Shown here piece after piece: positions 23,224 to 35,690 of a stretch of 64,000 nucleotides of DNA. Each line of letters opens with the position of its first letter. Position 1 is the stretch's first letter. The notes beneath the pieces are model-generated. The model was not told the origin of the DNA, ran no database searches, and worked only from the letters and a program-made list of their open reading frames with translations. Origin of the DNA: Physcia stellaris (taxonomy: Eukaryota; Ascomycota; Lecanoromycetes; Caliciales; Physciaceae); the NCBI GenBank assembly GCA_018902385.1, contig JABSSW010000003.1, positions 1,178,001 through 1,242,000 on the forward strand. Reading direction: 5' to 3'. Made by a program: the position numbers and the translations under genes.

Positions 23224-24736
23224 TTACCGGAGCGCTCTCGCACCTTCAGCTCTCCCTCCATCTCCACACTTTTCCATCTCCCCGTCCCTCGTATCCTCTC
23301 TGCCATCCTCTTTCTCATTCTCCACATTCTCCTCTTTCACGAAATCAGCTTGATCCTCCTTGCCCGCTTCCATATCCTTGGCATTTTCCTGCTTCTTCCC
23401 ATCAACGACGTAAAGCTTCCCGTTCTCGTCCTGCGCGAGGCGGTGGATCGGACCCTATTCCTGTCATCATTTTGGCTTCTAAGGTTGGGTAGTGCGTCGA
23501 GTTCTCCAGTCCGCGGTCAGAGCTTTCCGCGGCTTTTTACAACGCCGATGAAATATGGAAGGACAGCAAGAGTGGAGAGGAGCGTGAAATATGTAGGTCA
23601 CATTAGAGGAATCAAGGGAGTGATACATACAGTATACATCCCCAAATCGACCATCCGTCCATCCTCGTCCTTCATGAGCAGCGGTCCCTTCTTCGGAGGA
23701 TTATAGGGAGTAACGAGCGGCACGATAGGGGTCGTATTAAACGGGCCCACGAATGCTTTGCTTGTATCGATGGGGCGCCGCTGATCCATTTCGTAGCGCA
23801 CGTCGTGCGGCAGCATCCAGGGCTGGGTGGTTGAGAAATCTTCTTCGAAAGGTGAGAGGGAGGCTTGATCCGATGTTGATTCGTCGACTTCCGAAGTGGA
23901 GGACGCGGTGGCTTTTAAGGGGTTGATGTTAGTGTTTCTGTTACCTTACCAACGGCGGGCCAGTGTTTGGGATCATGGATGTGTGTGTTATGGTGGGGAA
24001 TTATAATAGAATAGCAAAAACATGACATACCTGAGCTCGTCTTGGTGGCTCTCTTGATATGGCCCCGTCCGCTGCCAGCGATATCTATCTGCTGATTCAC
24101 TGATGTTGCAGGCCCAGCTTCAAGCTTCTGGCGCTTCGAACGTCTCACGGGCTCTGCCGGTTCCTTGTGAGGCTTGCGAGCTGGTGTTGCCTTTCTCTTC
24201 CTGCGGGCTGTAGAGACAGAGACGCGTTTTCCCTTGGGGATTGTGGGCTGCGCTACTGGGTTGCCTCTGGCTGCTTGACGGGCGAACCAGGCGCGGCCGG
24301 ATGGGAGGTTGGGGAATGCGGGCGTGTAAGTGGTTGGAGAGACGAGTCGGCGCTTCTTGGGCTTTATGGTGACGTCGGAGGAAGACGAGGAGCTTGATGA
24401 GCCGGAGCTGGAGCTCTCTGTTGAGGAGATGGAGCCTTCTTCGTCGGTAGTTTCGTTCTTGTCTTTGTTGGAGCTCTCAGGCTCGGAAATTTCGTCATCG
24501 TTTGAAGAATCATCGTCGTTGTGAGCTTCGGGGATATCTCCGTTGTCAGAAGTCTCAACACCGTTATTGTCTTCGTCAGCAGCGTCCGCAATGTCTATCT
24601 CCTCGTTGTCTTTCTCTTGATTCGTCATTTCGACTTTCTTAGCTAGACCAGAGCCGAAGGGGCTGCCTGCTAGCTTCCATGTGGACTGAGAGGACCAGGA
24701 CTTGTCAGGTCTGCCCGGCATCATCATAGCAGACAT
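23224..24736 (-). CDS. Acidic, Ser-rich nuclear-type protein of unknown function
   Basis: Three exons: 24031-24736, 23631-23911 and 23224-23454, about 405 aa. I do not recognise a family. The start is the first ATG (24736). Residues 45-150 are very rich in Asp, Glu, Asn and Ser, including a run of serines. Residues 150-235 are rich in Arg and Lys with nuclear-signal-like clusters (KPKKRRL, RRKRKATPARK, RRSKRQKL). Exon 2 encodes a compact, probably folded region: PWMLPHDVRYEMDQRRPID, VGPFNTTP, PYNPPKKGP. Exon 3 adds IHRLAQDENGKLYVVDGKK and an acidic tail. The alternation of acidic and basic blocks suggests a chromatin or ribosome-biogenesis role (inference only). Confidence 0.6.
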
Positions 24737-26126
24737 TCTGACTGCTTCAGACAAGACTGCTCGAGCTATCAAAACTGTCAGTCTATTGCTATTTTCTGTA
24801 ACCTGTGGTGGATTTAGTATCCTTCTATTCGACTACAAGTTGGTCTATTGGTGGAAGTCTGGTGGACGTAGATCATTCTCATTGTGATGTCGTTATTGTG
24901 ATGGCCACATGTGGAATAGCCAACATATGGTAAAGCTCCAGTGTTATCCATCGGATTCTTAGCCGGCTCGCCTAGGCAAGTTCCTTTCTTCCATGGTTCT
25001 TCCAGTGTTGAAGAGTGTCACGTCTCCAATACCTGCCAATATCTCTCCAACATACAGTAAGGCTATACCAATCCTATTAATCAGGTCTAAGAGTAAGGAA
25101 AGGTACTTCAAAAGCTTGGTGCCATAAACATTTCTAGGAGTGTTATGGTCCATGAAAATAGAGAATTCTTCCATCTACTGAAAGGGAACAGACTCCAGGA
25201 CAAACGCAGTACTTTAGAAATCAATGACGTTTCATGATTCTGCCAGATGGCCTGGTGACTCTAATCTGGTAAATAGAGGCTCCAACTTACAATACTGTCA
25301 ATAAGGTAGTCATCTAAGGTTGCAAGATAGTGATGAAGCCAGTCGTATCCATGCTTGAGCTGTCACTGCTCAAGGCTTAATAGTCACGCCGTGACCGTGA
25401 AATCTAGCTCGTATGTCAACGTGATGGCTCCTTAGGTAGGAAACGAGGAATTTCACGTGATACTGCCGACCTATTCACATGCTTTCCTAATGCAAAGGCC
25501 TTTGGATATAAGAGCAATGATCCCCAATGTCAAATTCATGATATTTTATCCCTCTATTTTTCCATCTGTTACTATAGCCAGGCTGCACCTAAGCGGAGTT
25601 CCTAGGAAAAAAAGTGGCTTGTCCCCAGGAACATCCACGCCAAGCCCCCGAAGCCAGCAAAGGCAAATCCTCACAGTCTGCACAAGCACAAGCACAACGC
25701 AGGCACATGTGGCGGCTGTGCATGAACGAAACCCCTGGGATGTGGAGAAGATTGCATGCTTGAACTTTAACTCCAGGTTCTGAAGGTTTGGATGACTTCG
25801 CACGCCAACATATGGCGTGTTTTTGCTTGACCGTGGATGAAGTAGGTAATTGGAAAAACGCCACTAATTATGAGGACCCTGGCACGGCTGGCTGTGCCAG
25901 ATACGTGCTCTCCTGCTATCAAACGAGGGCCAATCTCCCAGTCTCACAACCCCGAGCCTGTTCAAAGGTCTAGGAAGTGTCAAGAGTCAGTTAACTTACT
26001 ACAAGTTCTACACGCCCTTCAGCTCCGCGCTCCATATCCCTCTTCGCTCACCAACTCCTCACAAATCTCACCTCTACATCGCTCTCCATCCTCCACTCTC
26101 GATCACCGCCACAGCTCCACTGAACC
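24737..26126. other. 1.4-kb intergenic region
   Basis: No supportable gene. An open minus-strand stretch near 24959-25174 has hydrophobic residues but no recognisable family. The last 150 bp before 26127 are pyrimidine-rich, as often seen in fungal promoters. Confidence 0.4.
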
Positions 26127-26859
26127 ATGCACCCGCTCGCCCCCCTCCTAATCCTCTTCACCATCCTCGGCGTGCTCGCTTTTATCGGCTACGCAGTGTA
26201 CACGATCAGCAACGACATCGCCGACAAGACGAGCAAGAAGATGCAGAAGAAGAACATCCTGGTCACCAAGGACGGAATGAAGGTCGGGGTCAAGGAGGTG
26301 AAGGAGGAGAGCTACGTTGATACGACGCAGAGGTATGTCTCTGTGCCTCTTCTTTCTCCTCTACGAGAGATCTGGGGAAAGGCTCTTTGGGGCAGATTCA
26401 CAAAAGAGATACACATACCTATGGGCGTCTTCGGTCTTCCCTGACACCTTACTTGAGAAATTCACTTAGAAGGAGATGGCTGACAAAAAGACAACGTGTC
26501 CAGTTTCCTCGTCAAAGCATGGAACTACTCCACCTGGCCGGCCTACAAATCCCGGCTCTGGAACCAACAAGAGGCCGAGCACGACCAGCCCAAGCATCGA
26601 AGCCCGTGAGTAGCGTTCTCCGCCCCACAATCCGCCAACTTTCCCCCTCGCCACTCCCCGCCTGTCCCCACCACTGTATCTCAAGCACCCATCTCTACCC
26701 CTCTCTCTATCCCTATGTCCAGCACCCCAATCACAAAAGCGCTATCATCCCTCGACGGCCCAAGCCCACGGGTCCCAGAACACAGATCCGCAGCTAACGA
26801 ACATCAGTTTCTCGCGCCACGGCAGCACCAGCAACGGCGTCAGCAAAGCAAAGGCCTGA
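26127..26859 (+). CDS. Small single-pass membrane protein, conserved in filamentous fungi
   Basis: Three exons: 26127-26332, 26504-26605 and 26808-26859, giving 119 aa. Residues 5-27 (APLLILFTILGVLAFIGYAVY) are a transmembrane segment near the N-terminus. A basic helix follows (ISNDIADKTSKKMQKKN), then KEESYVDTTQR. Exon 2 encodes SFLVKAWNYSTWPAYKSRLW, the best conserved part as I remember related fungal proteins. The tail is Ser/Gly-rich. It would be a small protein anchored in an internal or mitochondrial membrane with a cytosolic basic domain; function unknown. Exon 3 rests on phase and an ACATCAG acceptor only, so the C-terminus is less sure. Confidence 0.65.
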
Positions 26860-26949
26860 GTACGAGTGCTGTCGGTCGCTTTCCTTCTACCCCTTTTTAT
26901 TTGATGGCGATACCCCCTTTTCTTCTGTTTTTCTGATTTCTGGAAGATT

Positions 26950-27013
26950 GAGATGGAGATGGAGATGGAGATGGAGATTGATAGTCTGTGGATCAGCGAG
27001 CGAGCGAGCGAGT
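26950..27013 (+). repeat. Simple repeats (GGAGAT)n and (GCGA)n
   Basis: About five copies of GGAGAT at 26950-26978, then four to five copies of GCGA at about 26996-27013. They lie in the presumed 3' untranslated region of the small membrane protein gene. No coding. Confidence 0.8.
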
Positions 27014-27530
27014 CATGGATGGGATGGTGATTACATGATGCTATGGATATGGATGCGGATGAGATAGATCACGGAAATACCACAAATGCCGCAAATTCAA
27101 GGTCAAATATCTACAAAACCCTCGAACGACTAATCTCTCCACTGCATAGTGGAACCATTTCGCAACGATGATACCCCAAAGCACACACAAACGAACGATT
27201 CGTATTAGTGATTAAACATCGAAAGAAGACTACCTAGTAATACAACCCAAAAAAGCCTCATGGTCGTCGTCCGTCCTTTCCCCATTCCCCGTTCCCCTTT
27301 TCCGAACCAAAAACACCTAATCATACAGATCCCACACCCCCGCACTGCCCACATGAATAGTGTGTATCAAATTACTCGTACAATACCTATACCCAACACA
27401 CACATGCCCATATGCCCCTAGGAAAATCGTAATACTGTTACAGGCAGCCGTCAGATCTGTTGCGAATTATATTGGACTCCCTATCGGACCCTCGATTTCT
27501 TCTTCGGTTGGAAAGAATGGTATGTGGCGA

Positions 27531-28903
27531 TCAATACCCACTCCAATGCTCATGCGCAGGGATGTTCATCTCGTACTGGAGCCCATGCGCCGCGCCCATG
27601 GACTCGGGACTCATGATTGTTGGGGAGGGGTATTGGAAGTGTCTCGTCTGCACGAGTTGGAGTCAGCCACCTGCTCCCAATCTGAATCCCCGCGGGGAGT
27701 TCGAAAAAAGAAGGGAAAGGTACTAACCATCGACATCGCAATCGGCGCACTCAGCGGCGCCGAATCATACCCCCACCCCGCGGCCGCGGGATCCATGGCC
27801 GTGAACACCGTCTGCCCAAACCCGCATTCCAAGCCCGCCGACTGTGTCCGTGGGAGTTCGTCGGGCAGATACTGGGCTTGCTGCGTGGCGAGCTGCGGCT
27901 GGATGAAGTCGGACATGGGCGAGGCGCAGCTGTCCGAGGAACAGTACGGTGAGTCTGAGGCCGGGAGACCGTAGACGAGTGGAGGCGCCGTGGGCACTGG
28001 GAGGTGGGAGAAGTCGATGAAGGTTTGGTGGAGCTGGTGGGGGTGGGGATGCGAGATGTACTCCGCGCCCATGGGGGACGGGTGGTCCACGAGGGAGCCG
28101 ATGGACATTGCTCGGGAGGGTTGGTGGCTCAAGTGTTGGGTGAGGCCGGGATGGGGTTGTTGCGGGATAGTCGGGCGGACGATGCTAGGGGTTGTGGGAT
28201 TTGAATGAGGTGTTGATGTAGAGCTGCGGGAGCGGCGGGTTTGTGGAGGTTGTGCTGGTGGTGAGGCGATGGGTATGTTGTGCTGTCTTTCCATGTGTCT
28301 GGTGAGTAGGTCTTGTCGTTGGAAGGGCTTGCGGCAGCCTTCGATGTCACACTGGAATGCTGGTACGGCGTTATGGTTAGCTTCGTGACGCCTGGACAGC
28401 ATCTGTTAGTAAAGTAAGGACGGTGTGATATGGTGGTACTATCATACTTTCGATGCTCAGCTCGCGTGAATATCTATTGTAATATTAGTCTCTACCTTGA
28501 CTATATCCATAACAGCCATACACACCTTGGTACATCCCGGATATTCACATGCATGCACTTTCTTCCCTTTCTTGGCCTTGCTAATCCGGTGGGTGGTAGG
28601 TGTGTAGGTTATCTCATGGGGAGGGCTTATCGTCCCACTCATTTGCATTATTGCACCATGGTTCGCCCCGCTCCGAGGTCCGGCAGACATGGCTTTGGTA
28701 CTCCTGCCTGCTGTATGCGACGTATTGATCCTCGCAGGGGGAGTCTTGGTGTTCTTGGAAGAGGGAACAGATCTCCGCCGTGAAGGCGCCCTTGACTCTG
28801 TGGATTGCTCATCCGAGGACGAAGACTGCACTGGCGGGGATTCCGTTGGCCGTGTCCTCAGCTGAAGGGGTGTATCCATAAGACTCGGAGCCGTTTGCTC
28901 CAT
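27531..28903 (-). CDS. C2H2 zinc-finger transcription factor
   Basis: Four exons: 28526-28903, 28448-28473 (26 nt), 27728-28391 and 27531-27647, about 394 aa. Splicing of the first three exons assembles two adjacent C2H2 fingers. The first runs from CEYPGCTK-IFTRAEHRK to RHEANH. The second is CDIEGCRKPFQRQDLLTRHMERQH. They are preceded by a basic KAKKGKK segment. The N-terminus is Ser/Thr/Pro-rich, and the C-terminus is rich in Pro, His and Ser. I place a final 80-nt intron at 27648-27727 because it gives a longer, composition-consistent C-terminus. Reading straight through would instead end at 27611. It is probably a DNA-binding regulator; the target is unknown. Confidence 0.85.
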
Positions 28904-31900
28904 GTTCCCTGGCTCTTCTGCCCTTCTCTATTACGAAGCTTCTTAAGAACGGTGGGAGTATGAGATAATCGACAGCAACGACAGGAGGCAAGCGGATGAA
29001 TAAATGAATGGATATGACTGGAGGGCAACGCAACAAAGCGGTGACCTAACAGTCTGATAATGTCGCGGCGGATATTAGTGAACAGTCAGCCTGCTGTAAG
29101 GAGTGACAAAGGTAGGCTGGTAGCCTGTGCGTAGAGCAGCCCGGGGTCCCGGTGGTATTATTTGAAAGAGGATGTTATTGAGCGAAACAAAGAATTGTCA
29201 TCAATGTGATCTGCTCACAAAGAGGGTGGGGTGGTTGAGGATGCCGCCGAAAGAGCGTTGCCAGATTGGGAGACGGTAGGTGTGTCAAGCGTCCTGATTC
29301 ATGCCTCCGAAAGCGAGTACTGCAATCTCGATGCTGTTACTATTCACGACTCAAGGAGGGGTGAGCAGTAAGACCGAGTATTTTTATTCGGCGCATACGC
29401 CGTGTCATTCGGCTGAATCTGAGAGGCTTGCGGGGTGAACAATGGGGACAGCCGTGGAAGCCATATACCAAAGGCTGGACTGTCAAGATCAACCTCTTTG
29501 ACATTGTTTCCGGGCACACAGCCATAATAATCATCGTCCAAACTCCCTTAATTTGGACGGCATCATACCTAGCAGGAAGGTAATCGTCGTGCGGTGAAAT
29601 GGCACGGCAAAGACATGATCTACGAGACCAATGCAGGTACAGAGACATCCTCGTAATGAGGGGTTTCATGCAGGTGAGCTTTCTGTTGGCTCGTCGAAGA
29701 ATGGCCAGTCAGCGCAGCGCTCAAGCGAGAGCACCTCGTGGTGGGCTGCGATCCGAGCTCTGGTTGCAGCGCAGGATGCGACTTGTGCGGATTGGGCGAC
29801 CGAGGACGTATGGGATGATGGTTGATGAGGCGTAGGAGGTAGTAAGAGAGATGTGCATTAGCGATACCTATTTTAGGCATGGAGGAGAACTTCAGCCTCG
29901 CTTTGCATCCATGTAACAATCCTAGTGCCGTCGCCGGAGTCATCCGTAACTGAGGTAAGGTAGGGTCCTTGAGATTGAATCAGGTAAAGTAAGAAGCTCG
30001 GAACTGCTGCACGAGTCACAAGATCTGCTTACCCTGAAAAAGGAAAAAGGAATCCTCGTGAAACTCGCTTGTCTCCGTTGTCGTCAAAGCTTTTGGGATC
30101 ATCATTAATATCATTGTCTCCTGGGTGGCTACGAATACCAACACCATCAATCTTGACATCTACTCCGGGACTGTCATCTTCGCAGCCGTGCTCGGCCGTG
30201 TAGCTTGAGAGTCCATCGCCCGGGGTACCGCATTCCAACTCCAAGTCTCCAAGCCTCCACATGTTCTCTACCCCTGAAAGTCCCAAGTTTAGCACTTGGG
30301 CGTCGTCTAGGCATGCGGGACCCTAATCGTGCATCTTCGGGTGTACCTGCAAAGGCCATGTGGTCATATTATTCCTGCGCCACCTCCCCGCATTCGAAGA
30401 GATGAGGGATATCATGCTGCACATTCGCGTTGGATGACCGACTGCAGTAAGCTTGTTGCCTTGTTGGTCATGATCATCCGCTGCAAAGAGATGTTTTCTG
30501 GGCGACTCTGGAATTCGGCTGAACTTGCTACGGCCCAGCGAGAAGAGGAGAAAAGCAAGCTCACGCTATGGGTACGGCCGTACCGTAAGTAGTCTTTGCC
30601 AATCCCCACGGTGCGAACGTTAGCATTATTTAGCATAACGATGAGTACGCACTTCATTCCTGCGCCTATGGGTAGCGTCTATTAAAATGACGAGATTGTA
30701 CTTCTGTCATTCGAATGATGTCTTTCCCATCCGTGCAACCAAAAAAGCCTTAGGTACGTGCCTCACACTATGTTGAACATCCAAGTTTCATTAGTAGACT
30801 CTTTATGCAGACGGCAGCATTGAGACAACTGGCCATCCACCGAGGTACGTACCTGACCAACCGTTGGTCAATCCGACCGCAAGGTTCGCCATCCGGGAAA
30901 TGGTCTCACGACTCAGCATCTGGAGGCATCCAAAGTCGCACGAATGCAGCCATGCATAGCAGACTCCGCTGAGCACATGGCAAATGTAAGACGGAAGGAT
31001 GACTCCTCTTCGTACCTGCGTCGAAAGTGTGGCACCCTTTCAGCTTCCAGCCATTCCCACATTTACCGATCTGGTCGTTGATCAGTTCGTGGTGGAAGCT
31101 GTACCACTCATTCAGCGTGGTTGGGAATGCTCGCATCTGAGTAGCAGGTGAGCTTTGTCCAGGCTGGGGCAACTTTGCGACTACCGGTCGGTCTTGGCTT
31201 CTGTTTTCTGCATCATGATTCATCTTACTCGGCAGTCTGCATCGTAAACGTCCATACGTGCATTAGAGTCGTACTTTGCATGATCGTGGATGGCAGTGGC
31301 TCGTTCATCTCCTTTGCTGATCTTTGGCGGACATGTTTCCTCTCGCCAAAGCCTTATAACGATCGCCACAGGTGCATTAACATTGATACAGAATCTGTAT
31401 GATAGTCATCGTTTTGTTTCATCCTCACCAGTGGTGAACGCGGTCCATCAGGCTCTGCAGTGCTCGACGATTGGCGAATTGAATGGCCCGATCGCAGATC
31501 ATCGACCTCGTGGTTCGATTCTTTTTCACTGATGTAGCAGCAGCGGTGGAATGGGAAAATACACAGCAAGACCAAGACTCGTTTGCCATCCACGTGCCAT
31601 ACATCCGATTTTTGGGGTCAGTGAAAGTCAAAGCGCTTTGACCCGGTTATGCCTAACAAGCCTCGTGTTTGACGGCAAAGCTCAAGAAGCTTTCCTGTAA
31701 GATCAAGCTGCAAGGTACGAGTAATCGTACGACGGGAAAATTCAGGTTACACGGGGCTAGCAAAGATACCAAGCTTAGCAGAGCACCGTGAGAGGATTAT
31801 TCTTTCGCCACGAGCCTGCATCCATTGCTCATCTGCACGTCCTTGATAAACTTTAGTTGTTCTCGTGGTACAATGTTGTGGCCTGAGTCTTGCGGCTCGT

Positions 31901-32207
31901 AGCTAAAGATGCACCCCGAGGGGGCAGAGCAAGAAATTAAAAATCACATGTGAATATGTACATTGGGTCAAAAATGTCTCACAAAGATGCCATCATCTCG
32001 AGCCCCATTTCCAGGGGCCAACCTTTTCTATCATCAAATCCTTCCCAAATATCCGGTAGAAGCGAAATTACATGTCAATAATACAAACGTGCAATAGAAT
32101 GCAAAATCTTGTAGCCAACCGATAACCCATAATCAGACGAGTGATGCCACACTTCCGCTTCTAAAACGCCGCCCGTTATGTCCATGCCACATGTACACAT
32201 ACAAATG
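28904..32207. other. 3.3-kb gene-free interval upstream of the C2H2 gene
   Basis: No supportable gene on either strand; open frames are short and lack domains. Several perfect palindromes built on GGTAC/GTACG lie at 30571-30584, 30752-30763 (near-perfect), 30843-30854 and 31715-31730. The interval may be a long promoter for the zinc-finger gene or hold an unrecognised transcript. Confidence 0.4.
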
Positions 32208-34510
32208 TTAGATCTCATTTCGTCGCCTTCTTTCTCTTCTTCGGGAATCGTCAGATCTCAACGTGGCAATGTGGGGCGAACGGTTGCCTCGACTTGACCC
32301 TCCAGGTGAAGCGGTAGGTATAGGCGGAGTCCGCGGTGAGGAAGGGCTAGGTTTTTGTTCCGTTGGGCTCAGTCCACCCTCGCTGCCTGTTATGGGAGAA
32401 ATAGGACTGAAGATTCCATCGGAGCGAGGGGAGACATTCATCGACCGGTCAGTCGGTGATGAAGGACCTGATTGGCCGGGTGAAGAAGGCGCAAACGGCA
32501 GTGAATTGAGAGTTGATGATCGAGTAGGGGGCGTACGTCCCATCCGACCATCTATAGGGGAACGTTGTCCGGATGATCTTCGGGAATTGGAACTGTGTGG
32601 TGAAAGATGTTCCGGTGGGTCGTTGAAGGGTGAGGTTGCAGATGACGGCGGAGGTGGAGTCTGACGAGCTGATCGAAAGCTCGGTGCTAGGGCTGACGAA
32701 CGTCGACTTGGGTATGCCGTAGGCAGCTCTTTCGGTAAGTCTGCTGGAAGCTCAACAGGAGCAGCCGACGAATCATACATTTCATAGATTGGCCCTTTTT
32801 GGTCAAGTAGTTCTGAGAATTGCACGTCACCTCCAACAAGTTCGTGCTTGCCCGCATGCGCTTCGAAGTATTCCGCCTTTTCCTGGGCTAAAGGTGCGAG
32901 GGACGGCCCAGGTATTTCAGCTCCTTCCATCTCACATCGAACGTGATCCAAATCTCCAAGCTCAGCTTTGTTAAATCCCAGCCGTACTCTTTCCTCAGCT
33001 TCCTCTTCTGACCTCGCTAGCTCTCTCTTCGACTCTTCTTCCTTCTTCCGTTTTGCTCGTCTTTTTTGATCACAAGGAGGCTCACGACTGCAGCCACTAT
33101 GGCCACCACTAGAACGGAGACACCAACGGCGATACCGATAATGACCGTGCTACGATTTGAAGATGGTTCTTTGTTGCTTGCAGACGTAGAACTTGAAGGT
33201 GGGACAGGCGGTATGCCGATTAAATTCTGCTGCAACCCGTCTTCGAACATACATTGAGAAATCGAGAAGTTATTGCGTTCGTAGTCCACAATAAGATAGG
33301 CTTCTTGTAGAAACGTCCTGCCCAGCGTATATTGAGATTCATTAGCGGCTCTTTTGAGCGGGAAATACCTCGTATTCTCAGTGACCAAAGGATATGTTGC
33401 AGTTAAGTCGAAACTATCATATGGCAGCGTAATATTGATGGCGTCCCCTCCGCTGACGTCGTCCGAAAGGGTAAACGTGATGCTAGCATTCTGAGCGATC
33501 AGTTCTTCATGCTGCGAATCACTAACTGGATAAAGGTCGATTGTAGCATTGTACTTCAGATGGAAAGCTTTTTCGAAAGCCTTGCAAGCTTCAAGTGGCA
33601 GATAGATGTAGGGGATGGTTGAGTCGACGTAGGCCAAGATTCCAAAGGGTAGAAGAGTACTTGTAGTCCCATTCGGAGTCTCGAAGGTGATGCGTTGGAC
33701 CCCAACAAGGAGGTCGCGGTCGTTGTCCGGCGCAAAGGTAAAGGAATGTCCATTAGGTGTAAATCGCGATTCATCATACCCACCAAGTGTAAAACTACCA
33801 AGAACTTTCTTTTGGCGGTATTGCGCGCCGGCAGTGTAGCCATAAGTGATACTTGGAATAAAATCCTGCTTCTTCAGCGACGAAATATAGCTGTCTTGCT
33901 GATACCCATCAACACCAGTGTAATTCGTAGGCTTCGGATTAGCGCCGAACATGCCAATATAGAAATTGTTCGTCACGATTCCGGCAACAATTTGATGGTC
34001 CAATGTGGGTCCACCGCTCCCCTGAATACCGAGACCCAGAGTATCATTCCCCCATAGACCGTTGCCATATAATCCAAGGTTTTGCTCGTTGAAGAGCTCA
34101 AAGGTACCTCGTGACTTCCAAGTGGAAGAGCTGTTGTAATCGTATGTGGCCCCACGTTCATCCTGGCACGACGTGTCACTTGGATCACACCCTTGTGGCA
34201 GGACAACCCATGTGCTCTGGCTAGCGGTCGAAATAAGTACGCGGACGTCTTGCGCTGGAGTACCGACACGAAGGGTAAAGGTTGACCATGGACCATCAGG
34301 ACCATCCCTATAGCGAGAGTCAGTGGGTATCTCCCCTACATTTCGAGACACGCACCAATTTTGTGCCGGAGGAAACGATATGGGCGAGGGCAATGTTGAC
34401 GCTCGCTGTAGCAGCGAAGCACTTCCAGCCTTGATGAAAACGAAACAAACAAGCAAACAAAGCAGGGCGCTGGTGGCACTGGACCGCATTCCGTGCGAGG
34501 CTGCCCTCAT
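32208..34510 (-). CDS. Aspartic-protease-like membrane protein with cytosolic tail
   Basis: The minus-strand frame from 34510 encodes a signal peptide, a pepsin-fold ectodomain and a transmembrane helix (VLVVAIVAAVVSLLVI). The tail continues in the -1 frame from about 33061 to 32208, so the product would be about 765 aa. The first catalytic site, normally D-T/S-G, reads LISTASQSTWVV: the Asp is Ser. The second site (AYVDSTIPYIYLP) keeps Asp. The protein is therefore probably inactive and may act as a surface sensor (inference). The tail is basic, then Ser/Pro-rich, with RRNEI at the end. The frame change sits on a run of six A (T on the plus strand, 33062-33067). It could be an assembly indel, a real frameshift or slippage. 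Confidence 0.75.
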
Positions 34511-35690
34511 GCAGGAATCCGACGAGGCTTTGAGGTTTTGAAATTCAGTGAGGGCCAGTGCCAGTCTAATGGCCGCACGGCGTCTTGTAAAAAACGAGTG
34601 GAATGACGCTCCTGCCTCAGGCCGGCGTCGCAGGAAAAGACAGACTTAAAGAATGATGATGGAAAAGACAGACAGAGTACACACGATACCTCTACAGACG
34701 AAACACTGAAAGCGACGAGGTGAAGATCGAGGGGGCATGAAGCAGAGGCGATCCATTCATCCATCCGCGCCGCCGCAATTACTCGTAACCAGAATTGGCC
34801 AAGAGCTGATGGTTTCAGGCCTCCCACATCCAATCAGAGGCAGTTGATCGCTGGGATGACTTGCCTAAGCCGGTCGCTCGGCAATTTGGCCAAAGCTTGA
34901 ATTGTTTCGGATTATATATTACAATCCTCTGCCTGATTGTCACAATGTAGGGCGTAGCTACGGAAGGGTGGTGACCTCTTTGGAAAACCCCTGTGGCGGA
35001 ATATCTTCCCGCGGTCGATCATGTTCATTCCACGTCCAAGTTGTCATCCAAGGCTCTCAACTCAACACTCCCCAAAGATCTAGTGATGGAGGCGAAAAAT
35101 GTGAGTGAAAGGTACGAGGTGTTTGATGAGACAGCCTCCACAGGATGGTGTGTCCGTAGGATGAGGAGGATGAGGGTTTCAGCGCTCCGCTCATTCTTCT
35201 AACAATTCGGGCTCCATTGCGAACGACCCGTCCAAACCTCCCTCATCGACCTTCTCTACTCTTCGAAGCACTTGGACCTTATCACGTAATTAGTAGCATT
35301 CAGGGCACGTGACCAAAAACACGAGAAAAAGATATGAGGGACAATGCCCATTCAACGCGTCCCAAGATCATAAAGGCGATGCAATGATTAAGGTAGACGG
35401 GACTTTCGGCATCTGACTGCTGCTTCCAGGCCGTCTCTCAGAATATGAGAGACGCATCCAAATCGACCACGAGCATCACATTAAGGCCAGTCCTGCAAAA
35501 AAATGGCACCGAGAGAGGTATCCTGCTAAACTACTTGCGTGGGAAAAAAGGTTTCATTGTCTGTATCTCCTGATTATACTAAGATCTCGGAGTCTGTTCG
35601 GCCTCGTCGTTTCGTGCCCACCACTGGACCGATCTTTTCTCTCCTCTATGGCTATCTGATCCTTCATTATTGTGCTTTGTGCCCATCTCG

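Noticed and set aside
24959-25174. Hydrophobic minus-strand frame
   Set aside because: AT-rich with no family resemblance and no splice partner.
30906-31223. Minus-strand 105-codon frame with scattered cysteines
   Set aside because: No domain recognised and no adjacent exon in phase.
31480-31530. GGTTCGATTC-like stretch as a tRNA T-arm
   Set aside because: The flanking bases do not pair as a T-stem and no acceptor or anticodon arm can be drawn.
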